From a virus: DNA of 64,000 nucleotides. Location: positions 30,262-94,261 of the IMG/VR virus record IMGVR_UViG_3300026519_000001; one strand, given 5' to 3'. This document shows, in pieces, positions 49,823-56,863 of this stretch; the first letter of the stretch is position 1; the number at the start of each line of letters is the position of its first letter. The notes below the pieces were generated by a model that did not search any database, was not told where the DNA came from, and saw only the letters and a program-made list of their open reading frames with translations. The position numbers were made by a program, and so were the translations under genes.

Positions 49823-50329
49823 ATGAACATTGTAGAAAAATCTAAAAAATATGCATGTGAATCCCATGCCAATACTAATCATTATTATGATTTTGATAAG
49901 CCATATAGTACACATTTAAATATGGTATATAATATAGCTAAACACTTTATATCGTTAGTTAATGATGAAGACCAAGATAATGTATTGGCAGCTTGTTGGA
50001 CACACGATATTATTGAAGATGCAAGACAAACATATGATGATGTTTTAAAAAATACTAATAAAACAATAGCTGATATTACTTATGCTCTTACTAATGAAAA
50101 AGGTAAGAATAGAAAAGAAAGAGCTAATAATAAATATTTTGAAGGCATTAGAAATATACCAAATTCTTCTTTTGTTAAATTGTGTGATAGAATAGCTAAT
50201 GTTACTTATTCTAAAAAAAATAAATCACCAATGTTTATTAAATATAAAAAAGAAAATAGTATATTTGTAAAGTCTATAGATCAATTTGGATTAAAACCAA
50301 TGATACAATATTTAGATGACATTAGTTAA
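49823..50329 (+). CDS. HD-domain protein, SpoT/MESH1-like
   Basis: The 168-residue protein has the HD ligand set of (p)ppGpp hydrolases: H31 in YSTHLNMV, H61-D62 in CWTHDIIED with E65-D66, and D122 in VKLCDRIANV. VTYALTNEKGKNRKER-type sequence (residues 85-100) matches the conserved T-x-E-x-G-x-x-R-x-E/K stretch of that family. The size equals a stand-alone small alarmone hydrolase. It could remove (p)ppGpp or another pyrophosphate-containing nucleotide during infection. The gene ends seven bases before the tmRNA. Confidence 0.75.
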   Translation: MNIVEKSKKYACESHANTNHYYDFDKPYSTHLNMVYNIAKHFISLVNDEDQDNVLAACWTHDIIEDARQTYDDVLKNTNKTIADITYALTNEKGKNRKERANNKYFEGIRNIPNSSFVKLCDRIANVTYSKKNKSPMFIKYKKENSIFVKSIDQFGLKPMIQYLDDIS

Positions 50330-50336
50330 TAAATAT

Positions 50337-50686
50337 GGGGCTGACTGATATTGACAGGATGATATTGATAATATATGCAAGCACGTGATGATATGAGACA
50401 CGTATGAAACGTATCAACTTAATAATTAACAAGAATGAAAATTCTGCTGAAGACATACAAGGTATGGAATCAGCTTTAGCTGAAGCTAAAGTAATCTTAA
50501 TGACTCCTGTAAAGGAAGAAAGAATGCTAATTGCAGCTTAATCGTTTAATTGTATTTGATAAAGGTTTATTAATTCCTTAAAAATTAAATAATGCGAATA
50601 TATAATTAGTAATAATTATTAAAAGCTTGTAATATCATATATTATTTATACATAGCTGGACCAGAGTTTGATTCTCTGCAGCTCCA
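50337..50686 (+). ncRNA. ssrA: Phage-encoded tmRNA
   Basis: The 5' end GGGGCTGACTGATATTGACAGG and 3' end GACCAGAGTTTGATTCTCTG plus CAGCTCCA match the tRNA-like domain of bacterial tmRNA. Acceptor GGGGCTG pairs with CAGCTCC, and the T arm is CAGAG-TTTGATT-CTCTG. CCA is not encoded. The length of 350 nt is normal. tmRNA rescues stalled ribosomes by acting as tRNA-Ala then mRNA. The reading frame that ends at TAA (about 50539-50541) codes for a tag ending KEERMLIAA and stays open back past 50408. The tag is therefore long, possibly more than 30 residues, and ends LIAA instead of LAA. Resume codon and pseudoknots are not resolved by eye. Confidence 0.9.
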
Positions 50687-50692
50687 CTTAAC

Positions 50693-50740
50693 CAAATATG
50701 GTACTCAGTCTGTAAAAGGGTAGCTGAGTTACTATATTTG
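50693..50740 (+). ncRNA. Hairpin directly after tmRNA
   Basis: CAAATATGGTACTCAG (50693-50708) pairs almost fully with CTGAGTTACTATATTTG (50724-50740), with one extra base and one mismatch. It begins six bases after the tmRNA 3' end. It may be the terminator or 3' processing signal of the tmRNA, although no T-run follows. Confidence 0.5.
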
Positions 50741-50770
50741 AATTTTATATTTAAATTAAACAAAAGTAAA

Positions 50771-51343
50771 ATGAAAAAAATATTAATTTTAATAACTTTA
50801 ATAGGATTTGTGAGTTGTAATTCATTTAAAGTTGATCCAATTACAGCATACATAATTGATGAAGGTCAACATAATTCATATTCATATAATTTTAATAATA
50901 AACGTAAAAAAAATCCTATTGCACCTATTTTAATACGTGGTAATAGATTAGAATTTAATTTTATGTTTACATCTCAACATATTTACAATTATAATATTAA
51001 AGATGGTGATGATATTAATAAATTATATGGGATAACATCTACTAAGATACATCAAAATTCAGCACGTTTTGGGTGGAGGTATATTGGCAATAATAAGTTT
51101 GAAATATTTGCATATTATTATGTAAAAGGAATTAGAGATTGGTATAGTCTATTAATAGTTAAAATTAACGAAACTGTTAAATATTCTATTGATGTAAGTA
51201 ATAAACAATATACTTTTGGTGCTAATAATAATTGGCATCATGTATATAATACAAAAAATATAATGGCATTTAGATCATATCCTTGGTTTGGTGGCAATAA
51301 TACTGCACCACATAAAATGATATTTAAAATAATAGAATTATAG
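50771..51343 (+). CDS. Putative lipoprotein (190 aa)
   Basis: I choose ATG 50771 because MKKILILITLIGFVSC gives a standard lipoprotein signal with Cys at residue 16. The longer frame from 50738 adds 11 residues and starts inside the hairpin. The mature part is Tyr/Asn-rich and beta-like (NRLEFNFMFTSQHIYNYNI, NNKFEIFAYYYVKGIRDWY). It is probably membrane-anchored. No family recognised. Confidence 0.65.
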   Translation: MKKILILITLIGFVSCNSFKVDPITAYIIDEGQHNSYSYNFNNKRKKNPIAPILIRGNRLEFNFMFTSQHIYNYNIKDGDDINKLYGITSTKIHQNSARFGWRYIGNNKFEIFAYYYVKGIRDWYSLLIVKINETVKYSIDVSNKQYTFGANNNWHHVYNTKNIMAFRSYPWFGGNNTAPHKMIFKIIEL

Positions 51344-51495
51344 AATACTGGCTCTAAAGTATAGGATTACTTAGAGGGATTTCAGAAACAGCCTATAGTT
51401 TCGTGGAAAGGGAGCTAGATAAAGGAGTCGTAACTAGTAAGATAGTAAGTCAGGTGGGAAAGGCTATCATTTTTTTTAATTTAAATTTATATAAT
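51344..51495 (+). other. Intergenic stretch with possible structured RNA
   Basis: There is a hairpin CTCTA-(A)AGT...ACT-TAGAG at about 51352-51376. Further right, AGCCT and AGGCT (about 51388 and 51465) could close a second fold, and the stretch ends in CTATCA followed by eight T. Base composition is richer in G than its neighbours. It resembles the other RNA-like elements but the structure is less clear. A frame open through it (from 51403) has a better start at 51496. Confidence 0.35.
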
Positions 51496-51639
51496 ATGAA
51501 AGACCCAAAAGAAAGAGAAGATGTTGAAGATTATACTCCTACAGAAGAAGAAAAAAATGAGATGAAAGAATATGAAGAAAAAATAGAATGGTTTACAGAA
51601 AGAAGTAGGGGATGCAATTCTAAGAGAAGATGTAAATAG
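51496..51639 (+). CDS. Short charged protein (47 aa)
   Basis: ATG at 51496 gives MKDPKEREDVEDYTPTEEEK and ends with GCNSKRRCK. It is almost entirely Glu/Lys and helical with two Cys near the end. It follows an A-rich leader (TTTATATAAT). No family recognised. It is the last gene before the cassette-like block. Confidence 0.55.
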   Translation: MKDPKEREDVEDYTPTEEEKNEMKEYEEKIEWFTERSRGCNSKRRCK

Positions 51640-51720
51640 ATTTCTTTAATTATTTTCAATTGTTTAAATATAGTTAGATTTTTAACACAATTGAATATAA
51701 TGATAAATTTTATCCTAATG

Positions 51721-51782
51721 GTTTGTAACGGCTATTGTATGAAGCGGCACGATTTTACCGCACGAATTTTAAACAATAACTA
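51721..51782 (+). repeat. Cassette spacer 1 with TAACGGCTATTGTATG motif
   Basis: The spacer contains GTAACGGCTATTGTATGAAG, then GCGG...CCGC that can form a hairpin, then ATTTTAAACAATAAC up to the next ATG. The motif recurs at 54525 with 19 of 22 identical bases. Integron attC sites and Bacteroidota intergenic repeats have this look. Confidence 0.5.
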
Positions 51783-52232
51783 ATGACTGAAAACAAAACA
51801 ATACTTCGATTAAAAGACAATGTAAGTGCTGATTTATATACATTGTTAACTACTGGGCGGATTTTATTTATGACGCTTAATAGAAAATGGTACACCAAAA
51901 TTGCGTGTGGAGAAAAGAAGGAAGAATATAGAATCATTAAGCCTTATTGGATTAGACGATTTATAAACTGGATGAGCGAACCAAACTGGGGAATGAACGA
52001 CTTTGTGAGAGAATTTGAATATCACGGCAATGAATTAGGCTTTATTGAAAAGCACGGAAAAGAATTTGACTTAATTGTATTTGTTAATGGATACGGAAAT
52101 GCACCAACTACAATAGTAGAGCATAAAGGGCTTGAAATAAAGACTGGTAGAGAAGATTGGGGAGCGGTGGCAGAGCAATTTTATTTAACTATTAAACTTG
52201 GCAAAGTGCTATACACCGAGCCTTGTAGTTAA
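51783..52232 (+). CDS. ASCH-domain-like protein (149 aa)
   Basis: The core from residue 30 (MTLNRKWYTKIACGEKKEEY) has the ASCH pattern: N/K-x-x-W/Y-x-x-I-x-x-G-x-K-x-x-E-Y-R. It is followed by FDLIVFVNGYGNAPTTIVEH and a C-terminal LTIKLGKVL. ASCH domains resemble PUA folds and probably bind RNA or process modified nucleosides. The first 29 residues are an uncertain extension; ATG at 51870 is an alternative start. Codons are visibly more GC-rich than in neighbours. Confidence 0.6.
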   Translation: MTENKTILRLKDNVSADLYTLLTTGRILFMTLNRKWYTKIACGEKKEEYRIIKPYWIRRFINWMSEPNWGMNDFVREFEYHGNELGFIEKHGKEFDLIVFVNGYGNAPTTIVEHKGLEIKTGREDWGAVAEQFYLTIKLGKVLYTEPCS

Positions 52233-52385
52233 CGGTTTGTATATGATTTTGTAGGCATAGACAAGCACGAACTTTGGATTAGATACCTACTTAAATAGAA
52301 AGAATTAAACATTGAATTATTAACCAACTGCCTATAAATTATATACTTTGTTATATATCTGGGCGGTTTTAAAAACAAAAAGATT
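52229..52385 (+). repeat. Cassette spacer 2
   Basis: The stop is followed by AGTTAACGGTTTGTATATGA, then a gene-free stretch of 153 bases. Near its end, AACTGCCTATA-type and TATATCTGGGCGGTT sequences form an imperfect long hairpin (about 52325-52371), just before the next gene's leader. No ORF was found. Confidence 0.45.
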
Positions 52386-52676
52386 ATGACTAAAGAAGAA
52401 TTTAAAAACAAGTACTTAAAAAACGCTTTCTTTTGGATAAATGAAGAGAACCATATTAAAATACAAGAAGTGATGCAAGAGTTTGGCATTCGATGTGTTA
52501 CTGGAAGTGGATTTATAAACTGGCACGAAGGATTTAAAAACTTATGTACTTTCCCGCCAAACGGTTTTACAGGACACGAATTTTACCAAAAAGTAGATGT
52601 GTGGACACCAAACGCAAGATATGGAGAACCTAAAAATATTGAGCGTTTTTTTGTTGATTATAAAGCACTAACGTAG
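52386..52676 (+). CDS. Hypothetical cassette protein (96 aa)
   Basis: The 96-residue protein has a helical start (TKEEFKNKYLKNAFFWINEENH) and a Trp/Pro-rich remainder (CTFPPNGFTGHEFYQKVDVW). It resembles small conserved proteins of unknown function in Bacteroidota genomes and mobile elements. The stop TAG overlaps the AACGTAG of the next spacer, a feature of integron cassettes. Confidence 0.55.
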   Translation: MTKEEFKNKYLKNAFFWINEENHIKIQEVMQEFGIRCVTGSGFINWHEGFKNLCTFPPNGFTGHEFYQKVDVWTPNARYGEPKNIERFFVDYKALT

Positions 52677-52739
52677 CCTTGTATATAACTTTAAAGAGTA
52701 TGATTTGTAGCGGTTAAATAACTAAAAATAATATTTAAA
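52672..52739 (+). repeat. Cassette spacer 3
   Basis: It reads AACGTAGCCTTGTATATAAC then GAGTATGATTTGTAGCGGTT, so the TAACG/TGTATA and GCGGTT parts of the other spacers are present. It ends at the ATG of a broken gene. Confidence 0.45.
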
Positions 52740-52900
52740 ATGAAAACAATAATAGATAATTTAAATGAATTAAAGGAACTAAATATTTAAAGTGTGGAAA
52801 AAAATATATTGTAACCAAAGATTGCCTAGGTTATTTTATAAATGTAAGAAACGATAATGAAGTGATACAAGCTACAAACTCATCCTTTTTTAAAAAATAA
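52740..52900 (+). pseudogene. Frameshifted small gene
   Basis: ATG at 52740 gives MKTIIDNLNELKELNI and stops. A second frame continues immediately with LKCGKKYIVTKDCLGYF and ends NSSFFKK at a TAA (52898-52900). Together they form about 52 residues of one plausible protein, so a single-base shift at the ATATTTAAAG run has broken it. It could be a sequencing error instead. Confidence 0.55.
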
Positions 52901-52944
52901 TTACTTACAACTGAATAGTATAACAAATTTTAAATTTAAACATT

Positions 52945-53169
52945 ATGACAGGAGAAGAATATAGTAAAAAGTACGATTTAGCTATCAATTTTAAAATAAT
53001 GGCTAAAGAAGCATTTAATGAAGGATTAAAACAAGGTCGTTCAGAAAATGAAACCAAACGTTTTAACAAACTTAAAAGGGAAGTAATAAAATTAAGGGAA
53101 GAAAATAAATGGATGAATGGTGTACTTAACGATCCTGAAAAGTTAGCGGATTGGATTGGTGGAATTTAA
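52945..53169 (+). CDS. Hypothetical coiled-coil protein (74 aa)
   Basis: The product is helical and charged (KIMAKEAFNEGLKQGRSENE, then KLKREVIKLREENKWMNG). It has the look of a short regulatory or structural helix protein. It is followed by TTGTTATACATAGTTAATAG, part of the next spacer. Confidence 0.5.
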   Translation: MTGEEYSKKYDLAINFKIMAKEAFNEGLKQGRSENETKRFNKLKREVIKLREENKWMNGVLNDPEKLADWIGGI

Positions 53170-53361
53170 TTTTTGTTATACATAGTTAATAGCTTTTTTA
53201 GGTAAGTTTACGCAGAATAAAATTAACACAAAAATAAGTGAACAGAATACAAAAAGTATCGCAAGAATTACGTAATATGCTAAAATTGCATACTAACGTA
53301 GCGGTTATGGCTTGTGCGGTTAAGAAGTTGAATTTTAAAATAACAATTAAATAATATTGAA
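53170..53361 (+). repeat. Cassette spacer 4
   Basis: The 192-base stretch starts near TTGTTATACATAGTTAAT. About 53293 it has TAACGTAGCGGTTATGG, then TGTGCGGTTAAGAAG. These share the TAACG and GCGGTT parts of the other spacers. No ORF was found. Confidence 0.45.
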
Positions 53362-53763
53362 ATGGAAGCAAAAAATTTAAGAATTGGAAATTATTACTAT
53401 CAAGATGGTTTTTATAGAATTGAAAGAAATAAACCAAGAATATATATACCAACTAGGAATTTTATATTAAATAAAGAAACTTTAATTTGGCTACTTACAG
53501 AAGGCGAATTAGATTATATTAAGCCTATAAAATTAACAGAAGAATGGTTAATAAATTTTGGATTAATTGAAACACATTATGGCGAATATATTTTAACTAA
53601 TAATTATTGGGGTATCTATTTTTATTATGATAAAGATGAAGAATATTGGTTTGTAAATGCTAATAATGAATATGCAATATGCAAATTTAAATACGTACAC
53701 GAATTACAAAATTTATTTTTTGCTTTAACTGGAAACGAACTAGAATTTAAGCATAAGTTATAA
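53362..53763 (+). CDS. Conserved Bacteroidota cassette/phage protein (133 aa)
   Basis: The protein begins MEAKNLRIGNYYYQDGFYRI and contains PIKLTEEWLINFGLIETHYGEY and KFKYVHELQNLFFALTGNEL. The 'LRIGN ... PIxLTEEWLxxFG ... VHxLQNLxFALTGxEL' layout is a familiar conserved protein in Bacteroidota phages and mobile elements, with no known function. It is an AT-rich gene, so this cassette fits the phage composition better than its neighbours. Confidence 0.65.
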   Translation: MEAKNLRIGNYYYQDGFYRIERNKPRIYIPTRNFILNKETLIWLLTEGELDYIKPIKLTEEWLINFGLIETHYGEYILTNNYWGIYFYYDKDEEYWFVNANNEYAICKFKYVHELQNLFFALTGNELEFKHKL

Positions 53764-53914
53764 CCTTAGTTGGTATTTGTTTTGGAACTGGTAAAAGCAC
53801 TTAGCAAATAAACGCCAAAATAAGAAATTATTGGCAAACTTTTGTAGATACATAAAAACAACCAATATAAACTGCAACGGAATACAGCTATGAAGCGTTG
53901 CCGACTAAAACATT
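53764..53914 (+). repeat. Cassette spacer 5
   Basis: After CCTTAGTTGGTATTTG the stretch has GCCAAAATAAGAAATTATTGGC, a hairpin with 6-bp arms GCCAA/TTGGC. GCAACGGAATACAGCTATGAAG and CGTTGCCG follow before the next ATG. GCAACG/CGTTGC can pair. It holds no ORF. Confidence 0.4.
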
Positions 53915-54250
53915 ATGCAAGTAGGAGAAAAATTTGATTTTAAAAAATTGTCAATTAGAAATGTAGATGCAAATTATATCCTAAAAATATTACGTTCTAA
54001 TATGTCAATATTCTGGTCGTGGGGTGCACGTGCATTCGTTGACCTTAATGGCAAAGGTTTACGACTTACAGTTAGTGGACACCATCACAAAGGTCATTTG
54101 TACATTGTTCTAAATGGTGCAGACTTATTTGACATATACTACTGCTCTAATCGTGGCACTATCAAAGATGTACATACCGATATATTCTTTGACCAATTGG
54201 TTGAGGTTATTGACAACAAAATTGAACGTATAGCAGACTATACGTATTAA
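53915..54250 (+). CDS. Hypothetical protein with GC-rich codons (111 aa)
   Basis: The 111-residue product has SIRNVDANYILKILRSN and a beta core GKGLRLTVSGHHHKGHLYIVL, with a His cluster near residues 75-80. It ends IERIADYTY. Codon use (CGT, GGT, CAC, GAC) is richer in GC than the phage average, which suggests recent import. A strong terminator follows. No family recognised with confidence. Confidence 0.55.
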   Translation: MQVGEKFDFKKLSIRNVDANYILKILRSNMSIFWSWGARAFVDLNGKGLRLTVSGHHHKGHLYIVLNGADLFDIYYCSNRGTIKDVHTDIFFDQLVEVIDNKIERIADYTY

Positions 54251-54283
54251 GATAAGCGAGTCCGTCAAATCTGAACGGAAACT

Positions 54284-54313
54284 AGGTAAGGGGGTTAAAT
54301 TCCCTTACCTTTT
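54284..54313 (+). terminator. Intrinsic terminator
   Basis: AGGTAAGGG (54284-54292) pairs with CCCTTACCT (54302-54310) over 9 bp around a 9-base loop, followed by TTTTAATTTCC. It is a standard GC-rich-stem terminator, about 34 bases after the 111-aa gene. Confidence 0.85.
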
Positions 54314-54344
54314 AATTTCCCTAAGTATTAGGATATTAAGATAG

Positions 54345-54527
54345 AACAATGTACATTTGTTAAACACTAAAGCAAAAGAAGCTAAAGAGTTTGTGAAAAT
54401 AGAATACGAACAGTACCAATATGACACCTTAGTAACTAAGGACAGTAATGGCAAGGAAGAATCTACAAGTATTAACTATAAAGAAATGGTTAATTGGATT
54501 ATACGCACTAAACCTAATGGTGCGTAA
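54345..54527 (+). pseudogene. 3' fragment of a gene without a start
   Basis: The frame is open from a stop at 54342-54344 to TAA at 54525-54527 and encodes NTKAKEAKEFVKIEYEQYQ, then DSNGKEESTSINYKEMVNWI. It has no ATG; only a TTG at 54357 could start it. The coding quality is good, so this is probably the C-terminal remnant of a truncated gene. Its stop falls inside the next spacer motif. Confidence 0.5.
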
Positions 54528-54564
54528 CGCCTATTGTATGGTGCGTTATAAAGCTAAAATTGAT
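54520..54564 (+). repeat. Cassette spacer 6 with TAACGCCTATTGTATG motif
   Basis: GTGCGTAACGCCTATTGTAT followed by GGTGCGTTATAAAGC matches spacer 1 closely (GTAACGSCTATTGTATG then GCG). GCGTAACGC and GCGTTAT could pair with each other, as the outer boxes of an attC site do. Confidence 0.55.
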
Positions 54565-54828
54565 ATGAAAACACAACCTAAAAGTACAAGAGAAAAAGTA
54601 ACTATGGAAGAAGTAAATAAGGCACTATACAAATTGTTAGGTGCTGTTGGTTCTTCTGTTGAATTTACTTACAAAGGGGACAAAAAGGTAAAAGGAATAC
54701 TTCTTGTACCTATTGAGGAAGGTATTTTGCTTGAAATGCAATCGGACTACATAGCTAATGAAGAATGGTTTGCAGGTGAAAAGAAGTATTTCGAGAATAG
54801 GACGGTGTATAATTACAATTGCACCTAA
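54565..54828 (+). CDS. Small beta-domain protein (87 aa)
   Basis: I choose ATG 54565 (MKTQPKSTREKVTMEEVNK), just after the spacer motif. A longer frame from 54448 would read through the spacer and overlap the gene fragment. Residues 30-70 form a small beta module (SSVEFTYKGDKKVKGILLVP). The function is unknown. Confidence 0.5.
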   Translation: MKTQPKSTREKVTMEEVNKALYKLLGAVGSSVEFTYKGDKKVKGILLVPIEEGILLEMQSDYIANEEWFAGEKKYFENRTVYNYNCT

Positions 54829-54921
54829 TGGCAAAGAGAGTAGTATGGAGGGGTGGAAATGTTGCGGTTAATATAGGCTAAACGCATTGCGTTTATATTA
54901 AAATCAATAAAATAATATAAT
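54829..54921 (+). repeat. Right edge of the cassette-like block
   Basis: It contains TTGCGGTTAATATAGG and the hairpin TAAACGC-ATT-GCGTTTA (54890-54906), then AT-rich leader sequence typical of the phage. This is the last place where the GCGGTT-type motif was seen, so it probably marks the end of the imported stretch. Confidence 0.4.
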
Positions 54922-55089
54922 ATGAATGAAACATTATATCCAATTCAAGTTGTTGCTCAAATGATTGGAGCATATATTTATGCAAAAACACAAGTTAAAA
55001 TAATTGTAGAAATACCTAAAGATGATACTAAACAAATGGAGCTGTTCCTTAAAGCAGCAAATGTGGCTATGACATATCATGGCATTTAA
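54922..55089 (+). CDS. Short hypothetical protein (55 aa)
   Basis: ATG at 54922 gives MNETLYPIQVVAQMIGAYIY and ends NVAMTYHGI. It is helical with a short beta segment (KIIVEIPKDD). It has phage-like AT-rich codons and lies 33 bases before the 180-aa gene. Found by manual translation. Confidence 0.6.
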   Translation: MNETLYPIQVVAQMIGAYIYAKTQVKIIVEIPKDDTKQMELFLKAANVAMTYHGI

Positions 55090-55122
55090 TAAATTAAGAA
55101 AATAAATTAAATTATAATAAAG

Positions 55123-55665
55123 ATGGGAAAAGAAAATCAAACTTCAGATGCTTTAAAGCCTGAAATTGTAGTTGTTAGAATAATGAATAACAACAAAGAT
55201 GCTGCAAGTCCAAATAAGACATTGCAATTACGTTGGAAGACACAAAAAATTGGTGGTAATGATGGCGTACTTAATATGTTTCTTAAAGGAGGTATTGAAG
55301 CTGTTGAAAATAGAGTTGCCTTACAGGTGATGCATCAAGAACATATTGATGAATATGGTCTTAAAGAAGATTCATTACTTAATGATTTATTACCTACACC
55401 AGTTAGGTTAACTATTAAAGAAATAAACGCAGTTGAATATCACGAAATTTTAAATTCTGAGAATCCTGAAGCTGCTAAAGCTTATAGCATTAAGCAAAAT
55501 CCTGAAAAGGGAACTTATATGTTAGATGCTGATGGTGATTATATTTACAGAACAGTAAGTGTAACATCAGTAGATGTACAAGACAAGTATCTTGCTAATG
55601 TTCAAGAAACATTAGAAGCTCCAGAAGGAGTTACCAATGAAATAATTGAAAATTTGCAAGCTTAA
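55123..55665 (+). CDS. Hypothetical early protein (180 aa)
   Basis: The 180-residue protein is acidic with a beta-like middle (IVVVRIMNNNKDAASPNK ... LRWKTQKIGG) and an ordered second half (PTPVRLTIKEINAVEYHEIL). A single-stranded DNA-binding OB fold is possible but no diagnostic motif is visible. It is followed by a good terminator, so it may be expressed at high level. Confidence 0.6.
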   Translation: MGKENQTSDALKPEIVVVRIMNNNKDAASPNKTLQLRWKTQKIGGNDGVLNMFLKGGIEAVENRVALQVMHQEHIDEYGLKEDSLLNDLLPTPVRLTIKEINAVEYHEILNSENPEAAKAYSIKQNPEKGTYMLDADGDYIYRTVSVTSVDVQDKYLANVQETLEAPEGVTNEIIENLQA

Positions 55666-55686
55666 TTAGTGAGATGATTAAGTAAA

Positions 55687-55714
55687 AGGTGTAGCTTTAT
55701 AGCTATACCTTTTT
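55687..55714 (+). terminator. Intrinsic terminator
   Basis: AGGTGTAGC (55687-55695) pairs with GCTATACCT (55702-55710) with one G-T, around TTTATA, followed by TTTTTG. It ends transcription after the 180-aa gene. Confidence 0.8.
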
Positions 55715-55742
55715 GTATTTAAAATAAACTAAAATTAAAATT

Positions 55743-55910
55743 ATGTTATATATATTATTAAGCATATCATTATTTTTAAGTATAATATCATTGTATGGAA
55801 TAGTTAAAGTGTTAAATAATGATAATTTTAACAATTTGAGTATTAATCAAATTATATTTGTTTGGCTTTTAATGAGTATTTCTTGGGGAATTTATAGTTA
55901 TTTATTATGA
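55743..55910 (+). CDS. Two-helix membrane protein (55 aa)
   Basis: ATG at 55743 gives MLYILLSISLFLSIISLYG and a second helix near the end (IIFVWLLMSISWGIYSYLL). Two membrane helices make a small hairpin protein. The stop overlaps the next ATG (ATGA), indicating translational coupling. Confidence 0.6.
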   Translation: MLYILLSISLFLSIISLYGIVKVLNNDNFNNLSINQIIFVWLLMSISWGIYSYLL

Positions 55911-56863
55911 TGAAATCAGAAGAAAAATTACTATCAATAAATGAATTAGAAATAGGGAGATATTATCATTGTAGTTGGAATAGTTACCATAATGTAGCTA
56001 TTACTTATATTAAAGAGCCAATAATAAAAAAAAATACTAATTTTACATTGTTCTATAAACAAAAATTATTTAAAAATAATGGAGAATTAACATCATTGTC
56101 TAATAAATTCAGACCAGCTACATTATCTGAAATAAAATGGTTTGATAAATGTAAAAAAGCTGGTAAATTTGTACCAAAAAATTATGCTCCTAAAAGTAAT
56201 ATTCCAAATGAGCTGTTAGATAATGTTATTTATACTTATTTTAACGGAGATATTGTTAGGTGGGGAGCTCAAGCTCATTTAGGTAATGGTTGTAAAGATT
56301 TTTTTAAAAGAGGTAGCAATATTAATAATATACCATCTAATTACACATTTTCAACTCAAAGTGAACGTGAATGGTTAATTACTTGTGAAGAAGCAGGTAA
56401 GTTTATTAAATTTGAGGATAGATATAATATGAAATTATCTATAAAGAGAACTTTATTAACTAAAGAAGATTTTAGAAATACTAAAATTTTATTAAATGGA
56501 GATGAAGAAAAATCTAAGAAATTTCAAGATTTAATATTTTCACTTGATATTGAATGGTTTCATAGTAGAAAAAATTATACTCATTTAAAAGCAACATATT
56601 TAATTATTAATAATAATTACAATTTATTTTATGGAGTTGACAAAACAGAATTTAAAACAGAAGAAGGAAATGAAATATTTTATAATGATTTATTTTCTAT
56701 AATTAATCCTAAATTTAGAATACAAGAAGAAAATAACTTATTAAAAAGATCAAATGAAGTAATCAATAAAATTGAATTATACATTAAGCCTCAATATAAA
56801 GTTATTGAACAAGCACAACAAGTTAAATTAAAATTAAAACAAATTAAATTAATAAAATTATGA
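55907..56863 (+). CDS. Hypothetical protein with repeated KAGKF motif (318 aa)
   Basis: Two copies of a unit are visible: RPATLSEIKWFDKCKKAGKFV (about residues 70-90) and FSTQSEREWLITCEEAGKFI (about 150-168). The unit 'R/xAT..E..WL..C..AGKF' is a common module of unknown function in phages. The remainder is charged and alpha-beta. It overlaps the upstream gene by four bases and the next by four. Confidence 0.6.
   Translation: MMKSEEKLLSINELEIGRYYHCSWNSYHNVAITYIKEPIIKKNTNFTLFYKQKLFKNNGELTSLSNKFRPATLSEIKWFDKCKKAGKFVPKNYAPKSNIPNELLDNVIYTYFNGDIVRWGAQAHLGNGCKDFFKRGSNINNIPSNYTFSTQSEREWLITCEEAGKFIKFEDRYNMKLSIKRTLLTKEDFRNTKILLNGDEEKSKKFQDLIFSLDIEWFHSRKNYTHLKATYLIINNNYNLFYGVDKTEFKTEEGNEIFYNDLFSIINPKFRIQEENNLLKRSNEVINKIELYIKPQYKVIEQAQQVKLKLKQIKLIKL

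Noticed and set aside
54448-54564. Upstream extension of the 87-aa gene
   Set aside because: It reads through the spacer motif and overlaps a better coding frame (the start-less fragment), so the start at 54565 is preferred.
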